Shown here in pieces: positions 45,928-57,915 of a stretch of DNA of 64,000 nt. The DNA is from Mytilus californianus. Lineage: Eukaryota > Mollusca > Bivalvia > Mytilida > Mytilidae. Numbering within the stretch: position 1 is the stretch's first letter; each line of letters opens with the position of its first letter. The position numbers were made by a program, and so were the translations under genes. The notes under the pieces are model-generated. The model saw nothing but the letters and a program-made list of their open reading frames with translations, ran no database searches and had not been told where the DNA came from. The DNA is taken from NCBI RefSeq assembly GCF_021869535.1, contig NW_026262581.1:77715955-77779954 (forward strand). The letters are read 5' to 3'.

Positions 45928-46162
45928 TACAGATAAGGGGTTTGATAAAGCCTTTGCAACAGTAACTGCAATCGATGACATGACTTCATACAGATTAAAG
46001 GTGTGATAAAGCCTTTGCAACCGTGCTGATATCGATATAATCACGGGTGGCTGATACAGCACGCTTGCCAATGATTGTATTACACATACAATTTATCTGT
46101 ATTTACTACTAAGTATATAATAAATATATATTCCTGCTAGGACTTAATTTGGACTGATATCA

Positions 46163-47081
46163 TCGGTGCATTACATTTGCGACCATTACCATTACATTTG
46201 CGACCATTACCATTACATTTGCGCGCAAAATTCGTTACGTTTGCGTGCAGCTTTTGATTTCATTTGCGCGCATTCTTTTACAGGTAAATTCAGGTACAAA
46301 AAAAAAATGTAAATACACGTAGATTATACTTATTTATTTATTAAACTTTTATTTTCGAGCAGGATAAGTCCGTTTTATTGTGCACAAGCACTTAGTCCTG
46401 AAAATATCAACAGATAAAAATATAAAAAACATAGTAAATCTAAAGATTAAAAGTACTGATTTTACATGTCGAAACGTGCACAAAAATACATGGGTGTGCT
46501 GAATAAAATTGCTCATTGTAGTGAGTATGGAATGATTCCGGGCCGTTCGTAGTACGTCTGGATTCTGCTGACGGCATAGTGATGTCCAAAAACGTTGAGG
46601 AAATAGGGAATCTGGTAAAATACCTTTGTAATTATTTACAGTGCATCGCCATGAAATATACCGGACTGAAGTATTCTGTCGATACGAATAGTAAATCCAT
46701 CGTACACAAATGATTTTCCCCCGATTTGTTTCTGGCAAACGAAACTCCAAGTGTGTGCCCTGACTTTAATTAAATTATTTGTTAAATCGCTATTCGGTAA
46801 AATTATGAAACAGAATTCTATTTACTCGGAAATATTTGCAATTAAGTTACATGTATGTCTTAAGCTATTACGGGATTTCTCATCATCACCGTATATTTTT
46901 TTAGAATTCAATATGAAAAATATATAATTTTAATTTACAAATAGAACATGTTCAAAATTTATATAAACTATAGTCATATTTATTATGTATTATCTTTATT
47001 TACCTGTGTTATCTGTAAAATGAATGCGCGCAAACGTAAAAAATTCTAATCCCCAAATGCGCGCAAATGTAATGCGCCCGA
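46163..47081 (-). mobile_element. Mutator-like (MULE) transposon remnant with FLYWCH gene
   Basis: The ends are inverted. At the left cggtgcattacatttgcg with repeated ccattacatttgcg, and cattcttttacaggtaaatt at the inner edge. At the right, on the minus strand, cgggcgcattacatttgcgc and cattcattttacagataaca. The interior reading frame on the minus strand is FLYWCH-like. FLYWCH fingers are typical of the N-terminus of many invertebrate MULE transposases. The transposase core is missing, so this is an internally deleted or 3'-truncated copy. Target duplications are not clear. Confidence 0.55.
46349..46750 (-). pseudogene. FLYWCH zinc-finger remnant of a MULE-type transposase
   Basis: An open frame of 133 residues. 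Near the N-terminus ETNRGKIICVRWIYYSYRQN, then TSVRYISWRC, fit the FLYWCH pattern: RGK, a hydrophobic strand, an aromatic Y-Y pair, a K/R-rich turn, then Y-x-WRC. The second half of the finger (the cysteine in C-x-G-R-L and the final H-N-H) is disturbed: YKGIL stands where a cysteine is expected, and the following stretch (PDVLRTARNHS) looks shifted. The remaining C-terminal 50 residues are low-complexity. The start Met at 46750 fits the usual short N-terminal extension. It lies fully within the inverted ends 46163-47081. Confidence 0.55.
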
Positions 47082-47327
47082 TATATACCTGATCGTACAT
47101 GTCCATGTGGGCCGGATATTGAAAATATTTAAAAACAAAAAGCATATGATATAAATGCAGGTGGAATTTCATTGTGTATTCATATAGTATTAAAAAGTGC
47201 AGTATGTTTGCTCCTATATTTTTTAACATTACAGTTATACTTCTATTACATGTGAATCATGTGAAACTTGCAAAAATATAGCATAATAACTAAAAAGTTT
47301 ATAAAGCTTGATATACAGGAGTTAAGA

Positions 47328-47520
47328 GAGGCGGGAGATACCAAAGGGATATTCAAGCTCATTAGTCGGGGACAAACTGATGGATAACGCAAAATAAAAA
47401 CACAAAAAGGACGAAAAGACAAACAACAGTCTACAAAAAACAACACAGAAATCTAAAGACTGAGCAACACGAAACCAACTAAAAAACGGGGTTGATCTCA
47501 TGTGCTAAACAAAGCTCTCA
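47328..47520 (-). mobile_element. retroelement 3' tail (type 2), partial
   Basis: agagaggcgggagataccaa, agggatattcaagctcatta and gactgagcaacacgaaacca. Sense minus. Confidence 0.7.
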
Positions 47521-47797
47521 CATTCAATAGACAACAATCTCTTTAATATAAATTAATATTGACCCTACGGATATTATTATCCATATGTTAAAAACAGAAA
47601 AAAACTATTCAGCCAGTAGACATATTCGATCTGAAAATTCAATTTCAACAAAAGTACAACTAGAAGTACTTAGAAAACGTTTGTAGCATGCACTGACGTT
47701 CAAATACATGAAAAGGTAGCAGTTAACGTTAACATGGTAAAGTTTAATTTAGTCCTTTTCTTATCGACAAAATGAAACTTATCACCAAATTGTTTCT

Positions 47798-48030
47798 TGC
47801 CATGAGCAACACGACGGCTGCTAATTGTGGTGCAGGATCTGCATACCTTTCTGGAGCGCCTGAGATCAATCCCGGTTTTGTTGTGGGGTTCGTGTTGTTG
47901 AATCTTTAGTTGTCTATGTAGTGTATAATATCTTATCGTTATTTTTAGTTTTGGTTATGATATTGTTGTTTTTTCTCCGACCTATGTTTTTTATTGTCAT
48001 CTTGGTGCCTTCTGCCTTTGTACTACATGA
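47798..48030 (+). mobile_element. retroelement 3' tail (type 2), opposite orientation
   Basis: gagcaacacgacggctgcta, gagatcaatcccggttttgt and ttggtgccttctgcctttg. It faces the copy at 47328-47520, giving a diverged inverted pair about 280 bp apart. Confidence 0.65.
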
Positions 48031-48196
48031 CGAAACCTACGGGGAAATACATATTTTCATTCTTTTATGCTGATGCTCTAATGTGTTTTATATTGTTGGC
48101 CTCGAATGAACCTGTGCTCAGGGAAATAATACTTTAAAATTTCTTATTATGTATAAAAGGGATGATGTTTATTGGGATTGTGTCCTTGCACATTAG

Positions 48197-48436
48197 GGGG
48201 CCTTGGTGGCCGAGTGGCCTAAGTAGTCCAACTACTGTATCACTCGCCTATCAACACTAAGGTTGTAAGTTCGAGTACTGCACGATGCAAGTGTGTTCGA
48301 CTCAAATCTTTAATTGACTAGGATTTCCAGTTTTCCTACCGAAGGTCGGTGGCTCTCTCCGGGCACTCCGGCTTCTTCCACCAATAAAAAAATGGCCGTC
48401 ACGAAATAGCCAAGAGTGCTGAAAGTGGCGTTAAAC

Positions 48437-48467
<31 letters not shown>
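48197..48467 (+). mobile_element. tRNA-derived SINE with (AATC)n tail
   Basis: Box A ggtggccgagtgg (48203-48215), B box gttcgagtact near 48269, core ccgaaggtcggtggctctct (48339), end gcgttaaacaccaatcaatc, then a clean (AATC)n run to 48467. Same family as 17162-17450, without that copy's head duplication. The intact tail suggests a younger insertion. Confidence 0.9.
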
Positions 48468-48551
48468 TTTGGACATTATGGAATTATAGTATCTTTAAAA
48501 TTGAATGAGTATGCGGACACAAAATAAGACATACATATAAATATATATATC

Positions 48552-49128
48552 CGTTTATTTGGCAATCGCCATGGCAGTCAGCAGGGTTTAAGAACATCCG
48601 TTGTTCGTCTTGCTAGTCAAAAGCGTTTTGTTAAAATATACTTTTTCACTTTTTTGGTCTTTTGGAAAATGTTGTTTATGCTGTATTTAGACCCCTGTAC
48701 CAAGAAATTTGTTTTGCATGCACACGTATAAAAATTGCGGTTTTTATAGGTTTGAACGTTGTTTTCAATTTAGACTTGTCAATCCGGATATGGTGTACAA
48801 ATTGTTGCACCTCATGTTTGCGGTATACCATCTTCCCCGCAAGTTTATTGTTTTCTGTTTGGTATTAAATTAATAATTAAGATCCATGTTACACCTCGTG
48901 ATCAATTTATTTGGCAATCGTCAATGGCAGTCAGCAGGGTTTAAGAACATCAGTTGTTCGACCTATTAGTCAAAAGCGATTTGTTAAAATATACTTTTCA
49001 CTTTTTTGGTCTTTTGGAAAATGTAGACCCCTCTACCAAGAAATTTGTTTTACATGCACACATATAAAAAATGCGGTTTTTATCCAACGCAATCATAGGT
49101 TTGAACGTTGTTTTCAATTTAGACTTGT
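48552..49128. repeat. direct duplication (about 230 bp, two copies)
   Basis: 48552-48785 and 48905-49128 share ggcagtcagcagggtttaag, ttggtcttttggaaaatgt, accaagaaatttgttt and ggtttgaacgttgttttcaa. The second copy lacks about 20 bp (tgtttatgctgtattt) and the first lacks the tccaacgcaatca segment, so neither was copied from the other in its present state. Both were open on the + strand in part, but I do not recognise a protein. Confidence 0.8.
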
Positions 49129-49502
49129 ATATATATTTATATATAATATATAGAGTAATACGAAATTAGGAAAAAAGGAATTCACAAATTTTAGTTGCAT
49201 ACAATATAAATAAGCATTTTTTCGATTGGCACTATGTTGAACTGTTTACATTGATTTAAGACTGCGTTATAATGTAGCAATGTAAAATTTGCTTATCATG
49301 TCAAACTTTGTGGAGAAATAAGCCAGCTATTTTCAATTTCATAAGACAAGATAAATTGCAAGCATTTTATAGTGCAATACCATATATACTTGTTACATAG
49401 AAGATAGAATTTATATGTACTAAACAGAAGAAGATAGGATCGAAGTGTGTTCCTTTTCATTGATCAGAATTTTTTATTATTCAAATTTATAGCCGTCTTC
49501 CA

Positions 49503-49782
49503 GGGCGTTCTCTCATTCACTGATATCATTCCAATATACATCTGCGATTGTGTTGACAAAAATATATCATTCATGAAGGAATTCAAACAATGTGTTATCT
49601 CTAATTTTTCTCAGAGAGATAATATTTCTTTCATATATTCGAGAAATTTCAACAACTCTGTTCTTTCTTACCGATGTACATTCATCATTTATAATAAGCC
49701 AAAATCAATCAATATGATAGAAAATCTGCATAATTTGCGCTTTTCTTCCACGTTGTTTACATCCGATGAAAGAACTGAATAG
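49503..49782 (+). CDS. unassigned open exon candidate
   Basis: An open frame from 49447 to a stop at 49780. The more coding-like part starts after two splice-acceptor matches (tttatag at 49490, cttccag at 49502). It reads GVLSFTDIIPIYICDCVDKN, later KEFKQCVISNFSQRDNISF, and ends FTSDERTE. About 92 residues, three cysteines, no signal peptide or membrane span in this part. I do not recognise the family. It could be the last exon of a lineage-specific gene, a decayed transposon piece or chance. No promoter or polyadenylation signal was tied to it. The stretch 49129-49446 holds nothing recognisable. Confidence 0.22.
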
Positions 49783-50379
49783 ATATTTATGTCAGTCATC
49801 ATCTTATCGAAAGCTTATAGTTCAGATTTTATATCCTTACTAAAGAATCTAGCACAGAACGTTGACTGATGCAGGCCATACATCGACATTTGTTACGTGT
49901 AAACATCAATGACATTGTGGAATGCTAGAGAATGACGTAAATACCATTGCCAGTGCGGTTTGGATGTAAAGATAACATTCAAAACAGCAACAAGATGGCG
50001 TGAGAAATACAATAAAACATTGTTTAATGCATGCCAATACTACTTGTTTATGTACGTATTCGTACCTCCTGGGTCGTATAATTGTTCAGGTTCTTCTTTT
50101 AGATTTGAGTAATAAAAATTGTGGGAATAACGTCACAAACAGAGCACATATGTTACCCACCCCCCTTTTTTTCTGAAAAACAATCAATCAAATAAACAAA
50201 TTTAGGGCGCAATGATTTTGCAACAACATTATAAGGGAGAAACCATTTAACTTCAAAAAGGGGGGAAGGAGCGGTGTTATGGTTTTTTGTCTGAGTCAGA
50301 ATTTTTTTTTTAGTTTTTCGACGCTATCAATCAAATTATTTTTTTTCAAAATTCAACACTATAAGGTATGGGGAAAATC
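49783..50379. other. no gene recognised
   Basis: AT-rich sequence without recognised features. Confidence 0.5.
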
Positions 50380-50581
50380 TGGATTCAGAATATTTGTTTT
50401 TGTAATCTGCTTCACCACAAAATTGAAATTATATGGTTGTTCCCTAATAAAAACATTTACAAATAGCGAATTAATCCAAAATGAGGATCGTTTTCTTGAC
50501 TTTTCCTTACAAGTTTATGATACAACAAAAGTAGCAATCAAGTTTATATACGTGCAAATGGAAAATAAATTACTTGATTAA
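50380..50581 (+). pseudogene. possible PHR-domain-like fragment (BTBD-type)
   Basis: The 3' two thirds of an open frame (50279-50581) reads ICFTTKLKLYGCSLI, then RFLDFSLQVYDTT. PHR domains of BTB/POZ proteins contain a similar strand pair, I-x-F then L-x-x-x-G-x-x-L-[YF]G, followed by a variable loop. The match is short, the upstream tryptophan-rich strand is absent and no BTB domain lies nearby. Treat it as a possible gene fragment. Chance resemblance is quite possible. Confidence 0.2.
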
Positions 50582-51428
50582 AACATATGCAGCAAGAAAA
50601 ATCAAGAGAAAAAAATTACTTGTTAAATATTTGAAGAAAAAAAATCATTCGGTGATCTGTACTGTATGCATATGGTGTACATGGTGTAGAATCCATGTGT
50701 TTATTTTAATGTAGAATGAACTATAGCTCTCTTACAATTAAAAAAAACACTGATGCCTTCAATTAGTTCGTTTTGTTACATGTATAGATCAGGATGTTTA
50801 GATACGTATATGTTCTATGATTTGTAAAAAAAAAATATCATCACAAACATATAGTAGACTGACTTGTTGTTATTTTAATGACTTGACTGATATGGTCTGT
50901 TTAAATCAAATAGACAACTATATTCAATGACAAAAAATAACTTAAAATCTAAAAGAATTAGAAATTCAACGCCGTTTTCCATTCTTGATATTCTCATTTT
51001 CGTCAGCTTTCCTTGGTAATGTTTGTAGATTTAGTAGAAAATATTGCCTACGATCCATTTTTCACTTTACATGGATTTGTTCCTTAACATTTTATTATAA
51101 TGTTTAGAGTACATATCCTTCGAGATGTCAAGCTCTGAGACCTGCTATCCTTTAGTAATACGTTTTGCTACATGTAACTATACATAGATATCATCATGAT
51201 CATTTTTCTTCCACCTAAAGTTACGATTAGGTTAAGAACTACATAAACTGTTTGCACTATGCAAAATTGCTCTCGGGACGATTAAATTAAAAATTAGAGG
51301 AAGTATTGTGACGGTACAATAATATGTTGCAATATTCCTGCATAGAAAGTAAATGTAAAAGACTACATTTGTATGTTACATGATAGGTAAATAACTGTTT
51401 AAAACAAGAGAATATCATCCAATGGCTC
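50582..51428. other. no gene recognised
   Basis: AT-rich sequence without recognised features. Confidence 0.5.
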
Positions 51429-53072
51429 GGCATAATGTATTTTATGGAGTGGAGTGGAGTATTGGAGTGGAGTGAACTTTTGGAGTGAAATTTTTTGAGT
51501 GAGATTTTTGAGTGAAATTTTGAAGTAAAATGTTGTAGTGAATAATGCACAAATATAAAATCTGCATGCAGTGAAACTTTAATATTCAAACTGTGAAGTG
51601 AATGACCTCATATTAACCAAGTCCTTTACAAACAATTTTAAATTTCCCTGATCTACTGATGCATAACTAAGATTTTGACGTACTTTATAATTACTTTTAC
51701 AGACAGTCTCACTGATGAATACATCCTCACCATGATGGGGAGTTTGACATACTCGTGTATGATGTTTAAAGTATTTTGTAAAATAAAATGAAAAATTAAC
51801 TCTTCATATAGTATCATAATATTTGATTTTGCACTGCTGTTCTCAGCTATTTTCATTGATTCACAGATTAACACAACAGACGTTCGCTTGAGCCTTTCTT
51901 CTGTTTAAATAAAAACTATGTTTAAATGTGTTAAGAAATCTTGAAAGTATTTCCATTTTCTGAATTTTATTTGGATGGGATTGTAAAAAAATGTCAGTAT
52001 GTAATGCTGTACTGATCCAAAATTTCCGTGTGTCCTTCTTTCAATTGGTCTTTAAAAGCACCCACCCTCTATTCGAGCCACGTAACATCATATAGTTGTC
52101 CTATTCTGTACTGCAGAAACCCGATGCATGTGTTGGGTCCTGGAGAATAGGCCTACGAGGATGTTAGGTACTTTCTGACATTCAATATTTTAAAAATTCC
52201 CAACCAAAGGCCTTGACTTCCCAGGATATACCATTAGGCCAACACTTTTTTATTTGTAGGTTTACGAGTGAGCCTAGTACCCTCTGAAAAAATATAATTT
52301 TTATGTTGAATTTTAATCTTCGCACAAAGACATCCACATTAGAATGATATCCCGGTTCATTGAGTCCATTGAAGATGTGAATATTAGTTTGACATCCTTT
52401 TGAGTTGACACAAAAGTTCGATTCTAAATATGCTTTTGGCTCAATTAAGATTGGGGGACGCGGAGGATATTAATAAAATAGACTTAGTATCGTGTATGAA
52501 TGCGGAGACTTCTGTGACAAACAGGGCCTCAACTATCCACATCTAGTCAGTAACAGTTGCAATGTAGGTAAATACATATAGGAAAAGAGGTCATAATTTC
52601 CAGACACCCTAAGGATGATTATGGTCAATTTTGGTTTTAATTGGCATGGTGGTTTTGGAGGTTAACATTTTTGAAATGATTATCAATTTTTAAAGCATGC
52701 ATCATTTGGTCAAGTGTTTTCAGAGGAGAGGACAATTTTTAATAAATTAATAAATTTACGGAACTTAGACGACGGACGGGAAATTATGGCAAAAGTTCAA
52801 AAGGTTCTTCCGGCAAGGTGAGATTATGAGAGGAGCATAGTTTATGATTTTAAAATAAACATGATCAAATAATTATTTATGATCATCTTTGACCAAAATA
52901 GTTATATATTCATATTTAGCGCTGCAAATTTCCAATTTCTAATGAATACTTGTTCAAAATTAAACAAAACATTCAACGCCCTAACACTCTACAAGTGCTG
53001 GAATAATATACTGTATACTCCACTCCAAAATTTCACTCCAACACTCCACTCCATAAAATACATTATGATTCA
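51429..53072. mobile_element. possible inverted-end element with GGAGT-rich ends
   Basis: cataatgtattttatggagt then ggagtgg repeats (51429-51545) is inverted at 53015-53072 (cactccataaaatacattat). Within the ends, ggagtg and its variants recur many times. The outer shared boundary is at cataatg on both sides, as expected for inverted termini. The 1.5-kb interior has no recognised protein. Class unknown. Confidence 0.5.
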
Positions 53073-54049
53073 CGACAGGTTAATGATCGTCATAGTTACG
53101 AATTGGTGCACCATTAAAAGTTTAAAACCAACAGAATATCGGGTCACCGTTACTTCCAATTTCAATGGAGTTGATAGGTTACAAAATTTCGCTTTTTTGT
53201 ATTTTTATATCAAGTTCATAATCATGACTCCTTCATATCTGCTAAAAAAATGAAAAAAATTTGAGGTATCTTACGAGTTACTGAATTAAATAATTCTACT
53301 GTACTATAAAAAGTTGCATCTATTCCATGCAAGCATTTCAATTTTTGGTCTGATTAAGCATTTTCAAATTTGATGCTCAAAGACGTTATAGATGTATTAT
53401 TGTTTACCAAGTTTTAGATTCATAGCCAATCTGGTGAAGTTTATGCTGGAAATACAGGTGCATCGAAATTTGTATCTTAACCTTTTTTTAAATGAACTAA
53501 AGAAATATTATGGTTAACATTAAGTTTGCTTAACTATGCAGTTAGGTGCAAATGCACTAAATAATCTTAATGATGTGTATCAACAACATTAATCATAAAC
53601 AAAATTAAATTCTTGCAGTCGATTTGTTTTTTCTCTCTAATTATCTTTTAATGCATCGCAATGCATACACTATATCTTTCTTTATATGTTGATTCTTGAA
53701 AACGTACTCCATATAGCATGACTAAGTCCATTTTAATGTTAAGAGTTTCAAAAGTTAAACGTTGAGACATTTAATTTTATAACCATGTTTTTCTTTGACG
53801 GCCGGAAACTTACTATTTGAACTTTAAATGCCTTATAATAAGAAACCGTACACATTTTCTTGTGCTTGTTTGGACAGAGAATGTCCAGCTTCTCCTTTAT
53901 GATTATTGAGATCAGACATCGGTCTCCCAAATCGGAATGTTGACCTTAAAAATTATGCAGTGTGGATTTCATTCGTTCTTCCTCACATTCCACAGGAGGA
54001 ATTTGGTGTAATTGGCTAATAATAAAAAAAAAATGTTGAGCCTAATTCG
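53073..54049. other. no gene recognised
   Basis: AT-rich sequence without recognised features. Confidence 0.5.
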
Positions 54050-54115
54050 TATAAGAAAAACTTATCAAAGATACCAAGTTTATAATTTGGTTTCCAGGCG
54101 CGCGTTTCGTCTACA
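54050..54115 (-). ncRNA. decayed hammerhead ribozyme, 3' half only
   Basis: On the minus strand: TGTAGACGAAACGCGCGCCT then GGAAACC, with the tail aaattataaacttggtatct. GAA, A and the CGCGCG hexamer are intact, but the following U is C, and CUGAUGA is gone. Inactive by inspection. The 40-bp satellite starts about 70 bp away. Confidence 0.55.
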
Positions 54116-54182
54116 GTAAACCTGAAGTTCCAAAACGTTTTATAAAAGATCATGTTTTTCTTGTGCGGAATTTGACAAATGC

Positions 54183-55192
54183 GATTATATTGATGGTGTA
54201 GAAGGGATGTCTTATTATAGATTCTTATATTGATGTCATAGAAGGGATATCTCATTATAGATTCTTATATTGATGTCATAGAAGGGATATCTTATTATAG
54301 ATTCTTATATTGATGGTGTAGAAGGGATATCTTATTATAGATTCTTATATTGATGTCATAGAAGGGATATCTTATTATAGATTCTTATATTGATGTAATA
54401 GAAGGGATATCTTATTATAGATTCTTATATTGATGGTGTAGAAGGGATATCTTATTATAGATTCTTATATTGATGTCGTAGAAGGGATATCTTATTATAG
54501 ATTTTTATATTGATGGCATAGAAGGGATATTTTATTATAGATTCTTATATTGATGGTGTAGAAGGGATATCTTATTATAGATTCTTATATTGATGTCATA
54601 GAAGGGATATCTTATTATAGATTCTTATATTGATGTCGTAGAAGGGATATCTTATTACAGATTCTTATATTGATGTCGTAGAAGGGATATCTTATTATAG
54701 ATTCTTATATTGATGGTGTAGAAGATATATCTTATTATAGATTCTTATATTGATGTCATAGAAGGGATATCTTATTATAGATTTTTATATTGATGTCGTA
54801 GAAGGGATATCTTATTATAGATTCTTATATTGATGTCGTAGAAGGGATATCTTATTATAGATTCTTATATTGATGGTGTAGAAGGGATATCTTATTATAG
54901 ATTCTTATATTGATGTGGTAGAAGGGATATCTTATTATAGATTCTTATATTGATGTCATAGAAGGGATATCTTATTATAGATTCTTATATTGATGTCGTA
55001 GAAGGGATATCTTATTATAGATTCTTATATTGATGTCGTAGAAGGGATATCTTATTATAGATTATTATATTGATGGTGTAGAAGGGATATTTTATTATAG
55101 ATTCTTATATTGATGGCGTAGAAGGGATATCTTATTATAGATTCTTATATTGATGGCGTAGAAGGGATATCTTATTATAGATTCTTATATTG
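54183..55192. repeat. 40-bp satellite, about 25 units, with higher-order periods
   Basis: Unit gaagggatatcttattatag attcttatattgatgtcata. Only the last six bases vary much (ggtgta, gtcata, gtcgta, ggcgta and others). The ggtgta variant marks units 1, 4, 7, 10, 14, 18 and 23, so a three-unit (120-bp) period gives way to a four-unit (160-bp) and then a five-unit period. No coding potential. Confidence 0.95.
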
Positions 55193-57708
55193 TTGATATT
55201 TATGGATGTTTTGAGGTCATATTTGTCTCTCCTAAATGAAAGAAAACAAAATAGTTACTAAAAGTACCTTATATGAAGAAGAGTTTGTCCAGATAAACTG
55301 TATTTGCAGTAGCTGACTACGGCTCCGGCATTACCAATGTTTTCTGCCAATTATACCGGTCCTTTGGGAAGTCTATATACCACGATAACACTATTTCACA
55401 GTGACTCTGTGAATTTGTTTAAGGCTAGAACAGTGTAACGCACTGTTTTACTGCAATGCGAACTTTAAAACTAGTGAAAAATGTCAAATTGTGCTTGAGA
55501 TTAAAGAGTTTAATTACTTCAAGCTTATGTTAATGTTCACCAAGCTGTCCATTTAGGGAACTAGTTATGTTTAAAATAGTTTTTGAATGTAAAAATAGTC
55601 TGTTCTAAGCAAAACATGTTGTTCAACCGATTATTATTTGATAACGTACCAGTTTAAGGAAATTAAATCCATGATGATACCTTTTTTTACCGAAAGAACT
55701 ATTTACCATTGAAGTTGAACTTAAACTATACGGGCTTGAGTATATTGGGAAGTTGGTGTAAAATTTATTTTCCATTACTTATTAATTTCCGAAATTTCAA
55801 TTGTTAAACGCTTAATAACAGCTGACATATATTTTAATCTTGACGCTATTTGCCCATATCTTTTACAAATTAAGCGAAATAAAATATTTGAGTACTTCTT
55901 TGGGAATTACCAAAATAAAATGTCAATACGATAAAAAAGAAAAATTGGCATTTCAGTTTGAAATTACAAAATTTTCAGATATGCGATTTATTTCGTCAAT
56001 GGATATGTTAGTTATTTGTTAAGCCGTTCCCACTACTTAACATTATGGAGTAAAGCAAAAAAGTTATCACAAATAAAATCAATTTTCAAATCATAAAACT
56101 GAGACTTTAATTATCAAGTTGTATGTGTTTCTGAGATAAGACGTGCTGTTCCAAATCAAAATACGGTAAGATATAAAAGTTCGTCTATTATTTCATTCTT
56201 TGAAGAAAGATCTCCCGCTATGATAAACAATACAATCCAATACTTCGAATATGTATGTTATTTATAAGTTTTGTTAACAGCAAGAATAATTTGTTCATTA
56301 CTTTTCACCAAGTTTTGTCTCAAACATCCATTTCGAAATATGTACATACAGACCTTTGCAGTCTATTTCGTACATTGGTGATGGAAAAACATTCACCTCC
56401 TTATCATACAGAAAATACATTTGAGAAAAAAAAATTAACGCAGTGACTATATATAGACATATTTCATGCTTATTCCGAAGACTTAATTACATAATATTAC
56501 GATTAAAGGTTAATGACACTACTGAACAAGATTATTATGCTGATATATACAGCTACTTGTTTATCAAAAGTTTATTTTAAGGTAAATTTGTTGTACAATC
56601 CTGTATGAAAATAAATTATCCGAGTTATATCCCTTGATATAAAATAGCTCGAAAATTGATGAAAACTTTTTCTGTTTTAAAAATTTTAGCACAAGATAAC
56701 TGTTAATGTTACATAATTTTTTCCTTCATTTAGATAAAAAAAAAAGTTTTATAAATTAATTCCCTTTCTGCATCAAAAATGCTAATTAAAGTAAAAATCG
56801 AGACTGAAAATTTGAAAAATTTATTTAGACACCCGATCAATCATAGATAATAAAGAAGGAAAACCTTCGCGCTTTTGTCATAGTTGCCTATAATTACATT
56901 TCAATTTGTCGTAGCCACAACCCCTTTCGTTATGTTATCAAGAAAAGCGACTTATCACTGAATTTTTACTTCACATGTCATGATGAGCAACAAAAAGAGA
57001 ACAGTAAACTACTAACCTCTTCTTGAGCTCCGGAGTTCACGCTTGTGTTTTAAGAATAAGTTGTTTTAATCTTGTGTTTCTGCTAGTGTTTTGTGGATTG
57101 TGGATTGTTGATAGTCTTATCGTCTTTTTTTCGTTGTCCTTCTTCAATTTTTTTTGCTTGATTGCCCATTTAATATCTTCTTACATTTTCTTTTTTAGCT
57201 TGAAATACCTTTGTTATTTGCATGATTATAGATAGTTGAAAATGAAAAGAAACATTTTTTTCTCATATCGAGGGCTAAATAGAAAAATCCATCTCATCAA
57301 TATTTCGAAGCCTGTCTTGTTTTTTTTAAGTTTTGTAGTGTGTAACTGCATATTTCGTTTTATAAATAAAAACTATCATATCAAAATTAAGACTTTGTAA
57401 AATCATAGAAAATAAGACAAATATCGGGTCTGGACCTTCGTCGCTGCATGCTTTTGATTGAGGTTGCATGTATATTGAAGCATTCCTGTTCATTGAAGGT
57501 AAGAAAACTTTTGACGAAAATTTTCCTTGTGCAGTGAGTGTTGTAAAATTTTAAACTATCGGCAAATAGAAAGTGACTGCACGGCTGATGTAAAAACTGC
57601 TTACACGCTATAACTCATCATTATCAATCTGGATACGAAATATAGAATCATTTCCTATAATAGAAGCCAAGAAAACGTTGACGAAAGTTTTCTACCCAAG
57701 GTCTTTCA
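55193..57708. other. no gene recognised
   Basis: 2.5 kb of AT-rich sequence. Short open stretches at 55840-56022, 56255-56446 and 57023-57235 show no domain (the last is merely hydrophobic). Confidence 0.45.
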
Positions 57709-57733
57709 GACGGACGGACGGACGGATGGACGG
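57709..57733. repeat. (GACG)n microsatellite
   Basis: gacggacggacggacggatg then gacgg, a short tetranucleotide run. Confidence 0.9.
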
Positions 57734-57754
57734 AGTCAAGCGGTTACTAGTTTA

Positions 57755-57915
57755 AAGAAAATGAGATGTGGCATGATTGTCAATGAGACAACTATCCACC
57801 AAAGTTCAAATGAAATGGATGTAAGCAATTATAGGTAACCGTACGGCCTTCAACAATGAAAAAACCCATACCGTATAGTCGGCTTTAAAAGGCCTCAACA
57901 TGAAAAATGTGTTCA
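57755..57915 (-). mobile_element. dispersed repeat M1, 3' half, reverse
   Basis: gagatgtggcatgattgtca, atgagacaactatccaccaa and ccgtacggccttcaacaatg: reverse complement of the 3' half of M1. Confidence 0.75.

Noticed and set aside
52879..53253. 124-codon plus-strand frame
   Set aside because: Its middle is the inverted GGAGT-rich end of a repeat element, and no domain is recognisable.
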